From assembly GCA_000507305.1 (NCBI GenBank), contig DF241187.1:22502-86501 (forward strand): 64,000 bases of DNA, written 5' to 3'. The first letter of the stretch is position 1. Each line of letters starts with the position of its first letter. The position numbers and the translations under genes are program-made. The stretch comes from Breviolum minutum Mf 1.05b.01 (Eukaryota; Sar; Dinophyceae; Suessiales; Symbiodiniaceae). Shown here in pieces: positions 54,537-63,497 of this stretch. The notes beneath the pieces are model-generated. The model had not been told where the DNA came from and made no database searches. It saw nothing but the letters and a program-made list of their open reading frames with translations.

Positions 54537-54728
54537 ATAAAGATATATAAAAAGAACAGGGGTTGATGAATTGATACATGTTTCAAAAAGAAACCAAAAA
54601 CAACAATCGCAATCAACACTTAATGGTAGAAAATCGCCAGGGGGGTTTTCATTTATATTTTTTCGTTTGTCCTTGGGGGTTCGCAGCAAACGGAAACCGG
54701 GGGGTAGTTTTTTCAATGACTCCAACAG

Positions 54729-54806
54729 GCGCACCTCAGATACCTCAGTCATCATCACCCGGAAGCTCCGAAGGGTGCGGAGGGCCCACAGGATCAAGAA
54801 CGGCAA
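54729..54806 (+). CDS. Candidate exon, all three frames open
   Basis: CTCCAACAG ends at 54728. Readings are AHLRYLSHHHPEAPKGAEGP, APQIPQSSSPGSSEGCGGPT and RTSDTSVIITRKLRRVRRAH. GC-rich with an acceptor; the end is uncertain (a poly-G run follows at 54808). Confidence 0.5.
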
Positions 54807-55113
54807 GGGGGGGGGGATTGGGTCATGGTGGAAGGAATCCTGCCAAACCCTTAGGGTTTAGGCTTCACCACCAACGTTAAAATACCTTTTAGCACCAATC
54901 TAGCCGTTTGGCGGACACCAAACAAACCCAGCACAAGACCTTTCTCAGATGTTTCTCAACCTTTGAACATGTGAATCTACCAGCCAAAATGGTCCAATGT
55001 AAGGATATTTGACACTTGTGTTTTTCCAAATGGTATAGCTAAAGCTTGTACTGTCCCCACCTACCATGCCTTTCCTGCGTTCCCTGGCATGAAGCGAACC
55101 AAAAAAATCTCAG

Positions 55114-55200
55114 GCCTATTGCCACAGCTCCTCGCTTGGCTGCAGGTGCAGGTGGCCCGGCGAATGGGAGGAATACCAAGTTGGAGGAGCATTTGATCAT
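55114..55200 (+). CDS. Candidate exon
   Basis: AAAATCTCAG ends at 55113. PIATAPRLAAGAGGPANGRN then TKLEEHLI; the alternative frame gives LPQLLAWLQVQVARRMGG. GC island in AT-rich DNA. Confidence 0.5.
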
Positions 55201-55979
55201 GTATATATATCAATTTCTTATCAGCTCATTTAATATGGTTAATAAGCCCTTAATAAGGCCTTATTTCTGGTGGGGATAGTTATTGATGAGGGTAATATGT
55301 GATTTGTCTCTCACAGACTTGGTGGAATATTGAGAGAACAACGGCGAAAGGCCACAATTTTTTTCTTTTAACATCTGACTCACGGTTACCCACCAAGGCA
55401 CCACAGATATCGCAGCTCCTTCATTCCGTTTATCAACACTGGTGATTTGTAGCCATGTTTGAGGACAGATTCCTGGCAAATCAATCTCAATCTCCAAGAC
55501 TGTCAAGCTTATCTCAGTTTGGAGATGGATGCAAATAGTTGAATGTTACGTCAAGAAGTGGTTTTAGTACGGTAACCCCCCCAGACATGACCGGCTTGTT
55601 TCGGTGCAAGATGGCAATTTTCCCAGAGAATCTGGTGCATAGATTGTCTTGACACACACATATATGTATATGTATATGATTGTATATGTATACATACTTA
55701 TATATTTATAGCCTGGTCCTGATGAGGCAACATTGACTTCCATCTTAAGTTAACCCACTTGGTTTTGCCTGAGTTTACTTGCGGCTGAAAGGTCTCAGGT
55801 TGGTTGATTTGGAAGTTTCAGGCTGAGGCAGTTGGCCCCATTTCAAGACACGGTTTTGTCCCATTCAGATTTCAAAGACCACTTGGTGTCAATAGCACAT
55901 CTCGATTTCAAAGAAGCACCACTGAGGAGACATGTTTTGCCACTTCATGCTTCGGTGATCCCCTCAGTGATCCCTCCAG
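55201..55979. other. Probable intron with one weak coding stretch
   Basis: TA-rich near 55656-55702. The frame leading into the 55980 exon is open from 55832 (KDHLVSIAHLDFKEAPLRRH), so that exon could begin earlier. Confidence 0.35.
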
Positions 55980-56077
55980 GTGATGTCAAAGATGGCGTTC
56001 CACAGTGGGGAGATTTACAGCTTCAACTGCATGAGCAGTTCCTTGCCCGCCCAAAGGATGACCTCTTTGGCATGTGA
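55980..56077 (+). CDS. Terminal exon
   Basis: ATCCCTCCAG ends at 55979. (G)DVKDGVPQWGDLQLQLHEQF then LARPKDDLFGM and TGA at 56075-56077. Compositionally strong. Likely the end of the coiled-coil-type gene, since the next 1.4 kb lacks exons. Confidence 0.65.
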
Positions 56078-57550
56078 GACGAAGTCAAAACTTTCCATTC
56101 ATTGTAGAATCACGATGTCTCACGGATGATGATATGTATATATACGTTATATAGTCCTATGTGTTCGGGCATATATGTAAATATTTGTATATGTTATATA
56201 CATGTTCAATCTCGACTGTATATATGATGATGTGTGAATTTTTCATGTGTTATTGCGTTGGGTTGGGTACAAACTTGTGGGAACTCGAGCCATGGCATCA
56301 TTTAGAGTTTGGAGGGACCACGGGTTTTGATGCATTAAGAGCTGTGTATTTGTCACGATGATCTTAGGTCAGAAGGCTGATATGATAGCTGAAAACTTTT
56401 ACCCACACACACTTTCCATGTTGAGTGTGCACAACCTGACCCTTATGGGTCAAAGGTTGATCATCTAACTTGGTAAATCTGCAAAAAAAAAATTGACACA
56501 AATCACACATCAGATGAATGACCCGAACTTTCGTGGAGTTTCCAAGCTCCCCATCCCCGTTTGAGGTTAGAAACTCTTCGTCAGAAGCAACGTAGTCAAA
56601 CTTTGGAGGCTCCCTGTGAGGCCTTGAAAAGTTGGTCGTTTAGGAGGAAAAATTCACCTGGTTCATGACTTTCAGAAGCTTAAGCAGTGCCTAACCCGGG
56701 TTTGGCAAATTTTATGGTGACCCAGTTGGATTGGAGATGTTTAAGCAAAGAAACACATCGAAGATAAGTCCCGAAATGGTTTTTGTTGAACAGTATGGGT
56801 CATTGTGTCCTTAAAAAAGCCCATTGGAAGTTTTGTTTTCTTCAACAACAAAAAAGCAACAAAGTGATGCAAATTCAATGGGTGCAAGTGACCTGCCAAT
56901 ATTTGCCCTGCACAAATAAAAAGCTGACCCAACATGTCAGGGTGACCAAAAGAGTTTGGTGAAATATGATGTTTTTTTTTCGCAAGGCCGCAGTCTCGGA
57001 ATCCCAGGCGACATATTCCGGTCCGGGGGAGAAACCGCGGGTCCGAAATTTTTGATGAACCCATGATGGGTCATGATGGATTAGTGTATAACTCACGATG
57101 ACTTGTGATATGTCATGAAAATGCCTACTGTTTGAAAGATTATACCCAAAGCATTTCTTTTGGATGTCAAGTGTTACCTTGCCCTCAAAAAGGTTCAAGA
57201 TGTACAAAGGGTTTTCGTGCTGAAGGTTGGGGAAGTATATTGCTGGGAGGATCGATTGTGTTGACTTATGATATCTTATGATTATATATAGAGCGGATCG
57301 TGATGAGGCATGATTCATGATTGGATTTCTGAAACCTCAGCCACTGCAGAAGAAGTGATGGGTGATATCAATTGACATTCAAGCACTGTAGATGTTCAAA
57401 TGATATTCCGCTTTGGGATGTATATATATATATATTAATAGATATATAGTTCTTATATCATACCATGTTCAATCCGTAATGTTCCTTATGCTTGCATAGT
57501 GTTTAGCAAAGCTATATAGATCTCGTTTAGCCTTTCATAAGGACACCTTC
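56078..57550. other. Gene-poor stretch, probable intergenic
   Basis: AT-rich with TA microsatellites (56150-56230, 57421-57433). The antisense ORFs at 56741-57318 lack composition or splice support. Confidence 0.45.
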
Positions 57551-57644
57551 TTGGAGGAGTCACCTTGCACCTCGCTGATTGCTGCGGAGGCGGAGTTTAT
57601 GAAGCGACAACAAGACTCCTTGGCCGAACGTTTGATCCATGCGG
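57551..57644 (+). CDS. Candidate exon, charged helix
   Basis: LEESPCTSLIAAEAEFMKRQ then QDSLAERLIHA, with a GC donor (GCGG then GCTTCA) at 57645. The frame is open further (FIPVPWIFHAFLAKRMRGKK). The acceptor may be internal (GCGGAG ending 57589). Confidence 0.6.
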
Positions 57645-57916
57645 GCTTCATTCCAGTGCCTTGGATTTTTCATGCGTTTTTGGCGAAAAGGATGAGGGGG
57701 AAAAAACGAAAATGAATGTGTTTTCTTTTAAGGGTCACTGTAGTGTGATTGCAGGGTGAGTTCCTGGGTGGAGAAAAAGATACTCTAATCATTGACGTTA
57801 CTTCATGTGCCTATATATTTGTTGTTAATATGCACACTTGTATGTTTGTAGCGCGCGCCTCTGAGTCTAAGGAAGTTAGGAATACCAGTTCATACGGTCA
57901 TAATCCAACCTTCCAG

Positions 57917-57949
57917 TCAGACACCCTGGCCGGGACCTTTCCTTCTCTT
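57917..57949 (+). CDS. Possible micro-exon
   Basis: AACCTTCCAG ends at 57916. SDTLAGTFPSLQ, then gtggtt. Short; splice context only. Confidence 0.35.
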
Positions 57950-58200
57950 CAAGTGGTTGGAGTATGAAATGAAGATTTGATGGTGCTACATTTTAGGTAG
58001 CAACTTTGGTGGGTTTAACAATGATTTACCAGTTCATCACTGCTACACCACACCTTGGGCGCAAATCAAATGGCGTAAGCCTCATCATTGGTCATGGTTG
58101 TGGTCATCATGAGTTTCTTCATCTTCATCCTATTCAACTCCGTTTGCCTCCCTACTTGTCACTTGTCATGTTTTTGGATTGAAACCATTCAGAACTGCAG

Positions 58201-58251
58201 GATCTAGGCCTTTCCGGGAGCACGCGACCACCCGCTTCGTGTGGTGCCCCA
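58201..58251 (+). CDS. Candidate exon
   Basis: AGAACTGCAG ends at 58200. SRPFREHATTRFVWCP, then the good donor GTGAGA at 58252. The other frame (DLGLSGSTRPPASCGAP) is also open. Confidence 0.55.
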
Positions 58252-58845
58252 GTGAGATGCACAGACTAGATTTATCACAGGGTCTTCCGGTCTTTTCATG
58301 GCCAGTTGGAATTTTATATGGGTATGTCAGGGTATGTCTTACATGTTCTTCTCAATATATCAGAAACCATTGCGAATGATTTTTCTTATCCAACTCGATC
58401 CGCCTCTTAATGATTGGTCAGGGCATTCCTCGGTGTCGAACCAGGATTTGACGCCAGGATCCATTGATTCGTAGATGTCGTGGGTTTTTTTTTAACCAAA
58501 CACCACGGATCCGCCCAAAGGAATGTCAGAGTTACACAGGTGACACTTTTTGAAGAGCCTGAATCATATCCAATCATGTAATCATATGTTTTAATTGAAA
58601 GCGCAGTTTCATTGGTTTTTATTGGACTTTTTAGCATACTGCAATAGTAGGGGGTTTTCATGTGATGAATTTAACAAAGAATGTTATTGATGCATGGGGT
58701 CTGATGTGAAAAACGTCTTCCCACCCTTGGAGTTTCTTTATGTTTCTTTGGGTTTTGTTGATTGATCATATTGAAAGAGAGGACCTCCAAAAAAAATAAT
58801 CAATCTGCCGATCTATCTTGGCCCTTGACAGCTTGTGCCCTCCAG

Positions 58846-58936
58846 GGGTCGCCATGAAAGCGAAGATACTGAGCAGCCTCGAGACTCGGAGACACCGTAG
58901 GGGAAAGCCCAGCACCAACCCAGGAGGGAGGAAGGG
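58846..58936 (+). CDS. Candidate exon, basic
   Basis: GCCCTCCAG ends at 58845. VAMKAKILSSLETRRHRRGK then PSTNPGGRK. GC-rich and strongly basic; GT and GC donors are both available near 58933-58941. Confidence 0.5.
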
Positions 58937-59202
58937 TCAGGCAAATGTAGCTACAAAAATCCGGAAAATTTCGACCCAAAGAAGTCCGAACAAGGGCGTC
59001 AAGGTAGCAATCATAGTCTCAAGTTGGGATATGAGCACAATGACAATGACTATCTATCTTTCTTGTAGCCCCTCGGAACTACTAGCCAGCCCTTGCCACT
59101 TGATTGAGAAGATGAGTTTCCTTTTGATGTGGGAAATCAGTCTTTGCTTTGACCTTGGAGCTGGTATATATAAGCATATATATGTTTTTCAAATCCCATC
59201 TG

Positions 59203-59296
59203 CGTGGTGGTGTTAAACATTTTTTACTTTGACCCCCTACTTGGGAAGATCCAAATTGACGAGTATATTTTTCAACTAGATTGAAGCCACCAGGTA
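59203..59296. repeat. Inverted-repeat element family B, diverged
   Basis: GCGTGGTGGTGTTAAACATT at the left; GATTGAAGCCACCAGGTAG at the right. Lies 45 bp from the next copy. Confidence 0.7.
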
Positions 59297-59340
59297 GCCA
59301 TTCTTGTTGAGTTGTTGGTCGATGTTTTGCGTCTATTTCT

Positions 59341-59432
59341 CTAGGTGGTGGTTTCAAATATGCTTTATTTTCACCCCTACTTGGGGAAGATGTTGACTGA
59401 TATTTTTCAATTGGGTTGAAACCACCAACTAG
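59341..59432. repeat. Inverted-repeat element family B, cleanest ends
   Basis: CTAGGTGGTGGTTTCAAATA at the left; GGTTGAAACCACCAACTAG at the right. The ends are 18 bp inverted repeats with one mismatch; CTAG flanks both sides. Confidence 0.88.
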
Positions 59433-60115
59433 TTCTTGCTGCCTCCATTTTTGTGAGAGAGACTGCTTTTGGTCGAGGGCAAAGCTGGTGCTGGAAGAAC
59501 ACATCGATCTTCATGCTGATTAAATTTATAGTAAGAAGAAGTCTAAGACAACCGAAAATCCAACTGAACAAATAAAAAATTCCGGTTGATACAGGGGGTT
59601 CACTCAAAAAACATATTTTACGTTAAATTTGTGCTGGTGATGTTTTTTACTTTAGCAATGATATTTCTTCAAGATAACAAATCCTTTTGTCTAAGATTAC
59701 TTCCGCTATATACATTCTTTTAAAAGGAATCTTAGATCTTCCCAAGGGCAGGGTGTGAGACCCATGGTTTTTCGCTCACGAGGGCTTCACCAGAACTCTT
59801 TGGCTGGAGATCTTCTTCGTGTCTTGGACTTCTAAACAGATGGAGAGGTTCCAAGAAGTTTCAACCCCTTGGACCATCCATCCTTGACCCGAAAATTCCT
59901 ACCTGAAACTGATATCAATTGCTTTTTGAGTGTTTTCTGTATATTTTTGTTGCTTCATGAGGGAAGGATTGGCCGATTGGCCCCTTCAAGAAAAGTGTGC
60001 AGAAAAAACATCAATTTACACTGGCGGACCTCAGGACCATGTTTTTCCAATGAAGAAAACACTGGGTATTTCGATAAGTCGCCAAACGCATGAACTTATC
60101 TAATTTGGGTGGTGG

Positions 60116-60201
60116 TTTTGAATATGTTTTATTTTCATCCCTATTTGGGGAAATGATCCAATTTGACTAATATTTTTCGGATGGGTTAAGAAACCACCTA
60201 G
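60116..60201. repeat. Inverted-repeat element family B
   Basis: GGGTGGTGGTTTTGAATATG at the left; core TATTTGGGGAAATGATCCAA; right end AAGAAACCACCTAG. Confidence 0.8.
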
Positions 60202-60493
60202 TAATTGATTCGGTTCACGTGAATCCATAGTAGAAAACCGTTTTTCCAACAAAACTGGTGGAGTAGCAGCATGACATATGGAACTCCAAGCTGCAGAAAA
60301 AAAAATACGGTCCTAAATTTGGCTTTTACAAGACCAAATCGATTAGAGGGGCACTGTTTCCATGACAGCATCATTGGAGATGCCGTTCTGATTATTGCAT
60401 CCTTTTTGGTGATTACAATAAGGCCACTATTTTCATAGTCTGAGTTTTAGATGCTGATGTGAAGTTTAGCCACGTGGTTTTTGGGGTCGCAAG

Positions 60494-60579
60494 CATTGAA
60501 CAACCTGGAATCTCAGAAACCAAGGCCACCTCCTCAGGTGCCAAATGAGATGGCCTTTGGAGCGGGCCGTTTGAGATAA
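60494..60579 (+). CDS. Candidate exon, Pro-rich
   Basis: After GGTCGCAAG the frame reads LNNLESQKPRPPPQVPNEMA then FGAGRLR and TAA at 60577. A GT donor (CTCAG then gtgcca at 60538) would shorten it. The antisense ORFs are its shadow. Confidence 0.45.
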
Positions 60580-60991
60580 CGGGTTGAAAACAGGTAGTTT
60601 TTGAATAGGAAGAAAACGCAAGCGTTGGTGGCTCCCAGTAGGTTGAACCACCCCACCACGTCGGTTTTTGTACGTTTGAAACGGAACCCCCAACAAAAAC
60701 ACAGAGGAAGGTTGTATGTTTATGTTTTATGTGGTTCAACTGGGTAGCTCAACCACCTGTATTTGGACGTATTTCATGTTCCATTATGAATAAACACACA
60801 TATTTTTCATAGGGATAAGCAAAGAATGATGAGAGGCCCCCTGCCTTTGCACCTGATGCGTGATTCAAAATCAGCAACCAATGGCAGGTTTGGTCAGCAA
60901 GGGGGCTAGTTGGCAATGTACATCTGACGGCACTTGTGAACTATATGTTCTCACAAAAAAAAACGAGTCCTATGTGGATTTCCCTATGTAG

Positions 60992-61057
60992 ACAACATGT
61001 TCATGTCGTTGGCCCCTCCCTATGCCAACCTTGCAAGTGCCGCCGCATTTGGTTATA
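60992..61057 (+). CDS. Candidate exon
   Basis: CCCTATGTAG ends at 60991. NMFMSLAPPYANLASAAAFG then Y, with GT at 61058 (and an earlier GT at 61036). It could be an N-terminal hydrophobic segment of the gene downstream, but this is not shown. Confidence 0.45.
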
Positions 61058-61328
61058 GTTTCCTTTCATTCATAGTGCATACATTGCCTTCGCAATGTGA
61101 CAGGTGTCCATTCCATGTCATTCCTTTCTGCATCGGAAAGATGTAAACATGTATTTAAATCGGATAATAAGTATATTATCTCAATCAATACACATGTAAC
61201 TACATGTGTAGATATATGTATGTAAACACGTTTGCAAATATTTGTATAATATATCAATCTGGAATTGCATATACCATTTCCCTGTTTGTGTCTTCCCTAT
61301 CCAACTTGCCACACCGCCTTCACGCCAG

Positions 61329-61384
61329 GCAAGACCTTCGGGTCCCGCCGTGGTCTCCGGGCCCTTCCGACGGCCTTCACAAAG
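61329..61384 (+). CDS. Possible GH20 hexosaminidase exon (RGL region)
   Basis: CACGCCAG ends at 61328, and AAAG then gtgggc follows at 61385. The frame KTFGSRRGLRALPTAFTK recalls the GH20 segment where the domain begins (F/W-G-x-x-R-G-L-x-x-h). All three frames are open, so this rests on its position upstream of clearer GH20 exons. Confidence 0.45.
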
Positions 61385-61932
61385 GTGGGCGTTTCGAAAA
61401 CCCGCCGGAATCTCCGCGGGTCGGTCAGCCCCTTACATGGAAATATGCCCAAAATGCTGCTTGACTCAGGTTTAGGAGTTATATGAAATGATAGGAATTG
61501 GCTTAGATAGAACAAGTTGCCGTGATGTTTATCGGAAAATCTATGAAAATCCAAGGTTGGTGGAAACCTTTGAAAAAAAAAAAACGCCTTTAAGGAAAAA
61601 AACAAGCTCCCCACTCCTTGGTGGCTTCCATGGCCAAGATATACCTATGTAAATGTTCTATCTATCTTTGAAGGGTCTCAGATTGAAAGAGAATGACTTT
61701 CAAACAAAGGGACGACGGCCAAAAAACAATCCAAACGCTCACAAAGGCGAAGCAGTCTTCCGCAAACACTTCTTCAAGTGAGATGTGCTTTCAGGGATCG
61801 TGTTGCATCTTATGTTGGATGTTGTTTCTTAGAGAGTGTTATGGGAGGAAGGCCTGAGATTCGATAATCTTTGGTCCAAGAGATTTGACATGTGGGGTAT
61901 TGTGGGATCGCCATAGGCCAGAGTATTTTCAG
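61385..61932. other. Probable intron
   Basis: The GC-rich frame continues for about 50 bp after 61384 (VGVSKTRRNLRGSVSP), so the donor may be later. The rest is AT-rich. Confidence 0.35.
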
Positions 61933-61992
61933 TTGCCTGCTGCTCAGTTGGCTCGGCGCGTTGCAGAGATGAAGGAAAAGAAAGGAAATTGA
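61933..61992 (+). CDS. Probable GH20 hexosaminidase exon
   Basis: GTATTTTCAG ends at 61932. LPAAQLARRVAEMKEKKGN then TGA at 61990. It aligns position for position with the GH20 helix that precedes the N-h-H-x-H strand (F-P-x-x-x-h-x-R-x-I-D-x-M-x-x-x-K-x-N). The frame upstream is also open (RHRPEYFQ). A GA donor (AAAG then GAAATT) just before the stop would be the exon end. Confidence 0.5.
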   Translation: MPAAQLARRVAEMKEKKGN

Positions 61993-62266
61993 TAAACAAT
62001 TGAGGACTAGAGCATCATACATCTCTTCATAATGTCATTATATGAATTACATAGTAAAGTTGTCACCAACACGACCAAGCAAATGGGAACTGCGTGGCTC
62101 AGACTAGGAGTGATAAGAGCAGGTGACACCCCAATTGATAAACCTCAATTCATTTAGCAGATTCATAGTTTCCTGGTTGGTGAACGATTTGTATTCTGCT
62201 GTTTTTTTAATTATCAGCATCCTAGACAACTCCCCCATGACAAAGCTACCATCACCAGAAATGATT

Positions 62267-62370
62267 TTACCCCTGCAGATTAACATGGAACATAATCATG
62301 GAGGTTTGGAAGGTTATGTCCCTTTCCAAATGGGTGATTTGTAGGTTCCATATTAATCTTCCAGGGCGTA
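62267..62370. repeat. Inverted-repeat element family E, second copy
   Basis: TTACCCCTGCAGATTAACAT at the left; GGTTCCATATTAATCTTCCA then GGGCGTA at the right. The interior (GGTGATTTGTAGG, AACCATGGAGG-like) is the reverse complement of 5847-5954. Confidence 0.7.
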
Positions 62371-62714
62371 AGGAGCCCTTTATGAAAACCCCTAGCAATT
62401 CAGCAGTGGGATAAGACCGAGGTTTTTCCAAGCTCCAGTCACCAATGGTTCACCTGTTTTCACCTAAGGTCACCAGAGACACCGAAGCAACTCGAGGACA
62501 GTACAAGCCACGCTGCTTTGGGAGAAGTTGATGATTTTTTTGAGATCTCTTGTGATATTTTCTTTTTTAACATACATGCAATACGTATAATTTGATACAT
62601 ATATATATATATACACATACATACATTTATAGAAGGGCTACCGCCCATGCCGCCGACCCCGGTAGTGGGTGGTGGATATTTTTCTTGAAAGTTGGCATGA
62701 AGGCACACTGGCAG

Positions 62715-62747
62715 GTACACTTTGGCGGATATCAAAGATGTTGTGCA
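62715..62747 (+). CDS. GH20 beta-hexosaminidase micro-exon (33 bp)
   Basis: CACTGGCAG ends at 62714. (G)YTLADIKDVV plus CA, followed by a GA donor (GAGCCT) at 62748. Joined to 62948 it reads YTLADIKDVVQHAWLREIRE, matching the GH20 motif Y-x-x-x-D-I-x-x-h-V-x-x-A-x-x-x-x-I-x-x-I-P-E-F-D. The join also restores the frame exactly. Confidence 0.65.
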
Positions 62748-62842
62748 GAGCCTTGGCTAACGCCATGATCATTTTGACCAACAGCAAATCAATGGCAGGC
62801 ATGATTTCATTCCACAGCAGTAAAATGAGAAGGTGATTTTTT

Positions 62843-62926
62843 ACATACTGTTGATGGAATAAATCATGCACCAGTGGATAGGTAGTCTATCCCATGATTT
62901 ACAGGGTGTTATACATCTCAATATGC
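62843..62926. repeat. Family A element inside the GH20 intron
   Basis: ACATACTGTTGATGGAATAA at the left, with interior TAGTCTATCCCATGATTTAC. The right end has decayed to CATCTCAATATG. It occupies about 40 per cent of the 200 bp intron 62748-62947. Confidence 0.7.
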
Positions 62927-62947
62927 ATTTGCATCTTTACCGGCTAG

Positions 62948-63045
62948 GCATGCATGGCTCCGTGAAATCAGAGAGATTCCGGAGTTCGATATGCCGGGGC
63001 ATACTTCCTCCTGGAAGAAATCACACCTTGAACTTTTTGCTGAAG
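62948..63045 (+). CDS. GH20 beta-N-acetylhexosaminidase exon (PEFDMPGH motif)
   Basis: Acceptor CCGGCTAG ends at 62947. (Q)HAWLREIREIPEFDMPGH then TSSWKKSHLELFAE. PEFDMPGHTSSW is the conserved GH20 strand, with the Asp and His of the active-site region. GH20 enzymes remove terminal N-acetylhexosamine from glycans or chitin. A GC donor (GAAG then GCGGGG) at 63046 is a likely end, but the frame stays open to 63197. The later catalytic D-E pair would be in exons not found here. Confidence 0.72.
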
Positions 63046-63497
63046 GCGGGGAGCTCTCCCGGGAGAGAAGAAGACCAGTTTTGGCCGATTTTTTAGGCCA
63101 GTATTCTGAACCCCTCTCTTGGTGGATGAAAAACTTGAAGAGCCTACGATCACGTAATACTTTTACGTACATATCGATAGAATATGAATCAGATTGAATC
63201 AGAGATCGCAAAGATTGCTCAGTGATGCTTGATGTTGGATTGTCATACACACATTCACCAAATAGACTGCCTCCTTCCACAAAAACCAACCACCTGAGCA
63301 TCAAAACTCCGTTTGTATTTTGTTTTTAAGCTAAGGGTATGAAATACTACCCAGTTATATATTAGAGATTGTGATTGTAATAAGCCATCATGTAATGGGT
63401 CCTTATAACCACCAAAGGGATTACATGAATTATTTCTTAAGCCACTATAAGGATCCCACATATCCGAGATAATAAGCCGGCCACCCACACCAGCAGG
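63046..63497. other. Intron or end of the GH20 fragment
   Basis: The frame GGELSRERRRPVLADFLGQY continues open to about 63120 and then becomes AT-rich. No catalytic GH20 exon (W-x-G-G-D-E-type) seen before the composition changes near 63480. Confidence 0.35.

Larger units (their letters stand above)
58937..60493. other. Gene-poor stretch with three family B elements
   Basis: Apart from the family B elements at 59203, 59341 and 60116, I see no exon-like block here. The 140-codon antisense ORF 59082-59504 runs through two of these elements and is not a gene. Confidence 0.5.

Noticed and set aside
59082-59504. 140-codon antisense ORF
   Set aside because: It is composed largely of two family B elements read backwards.
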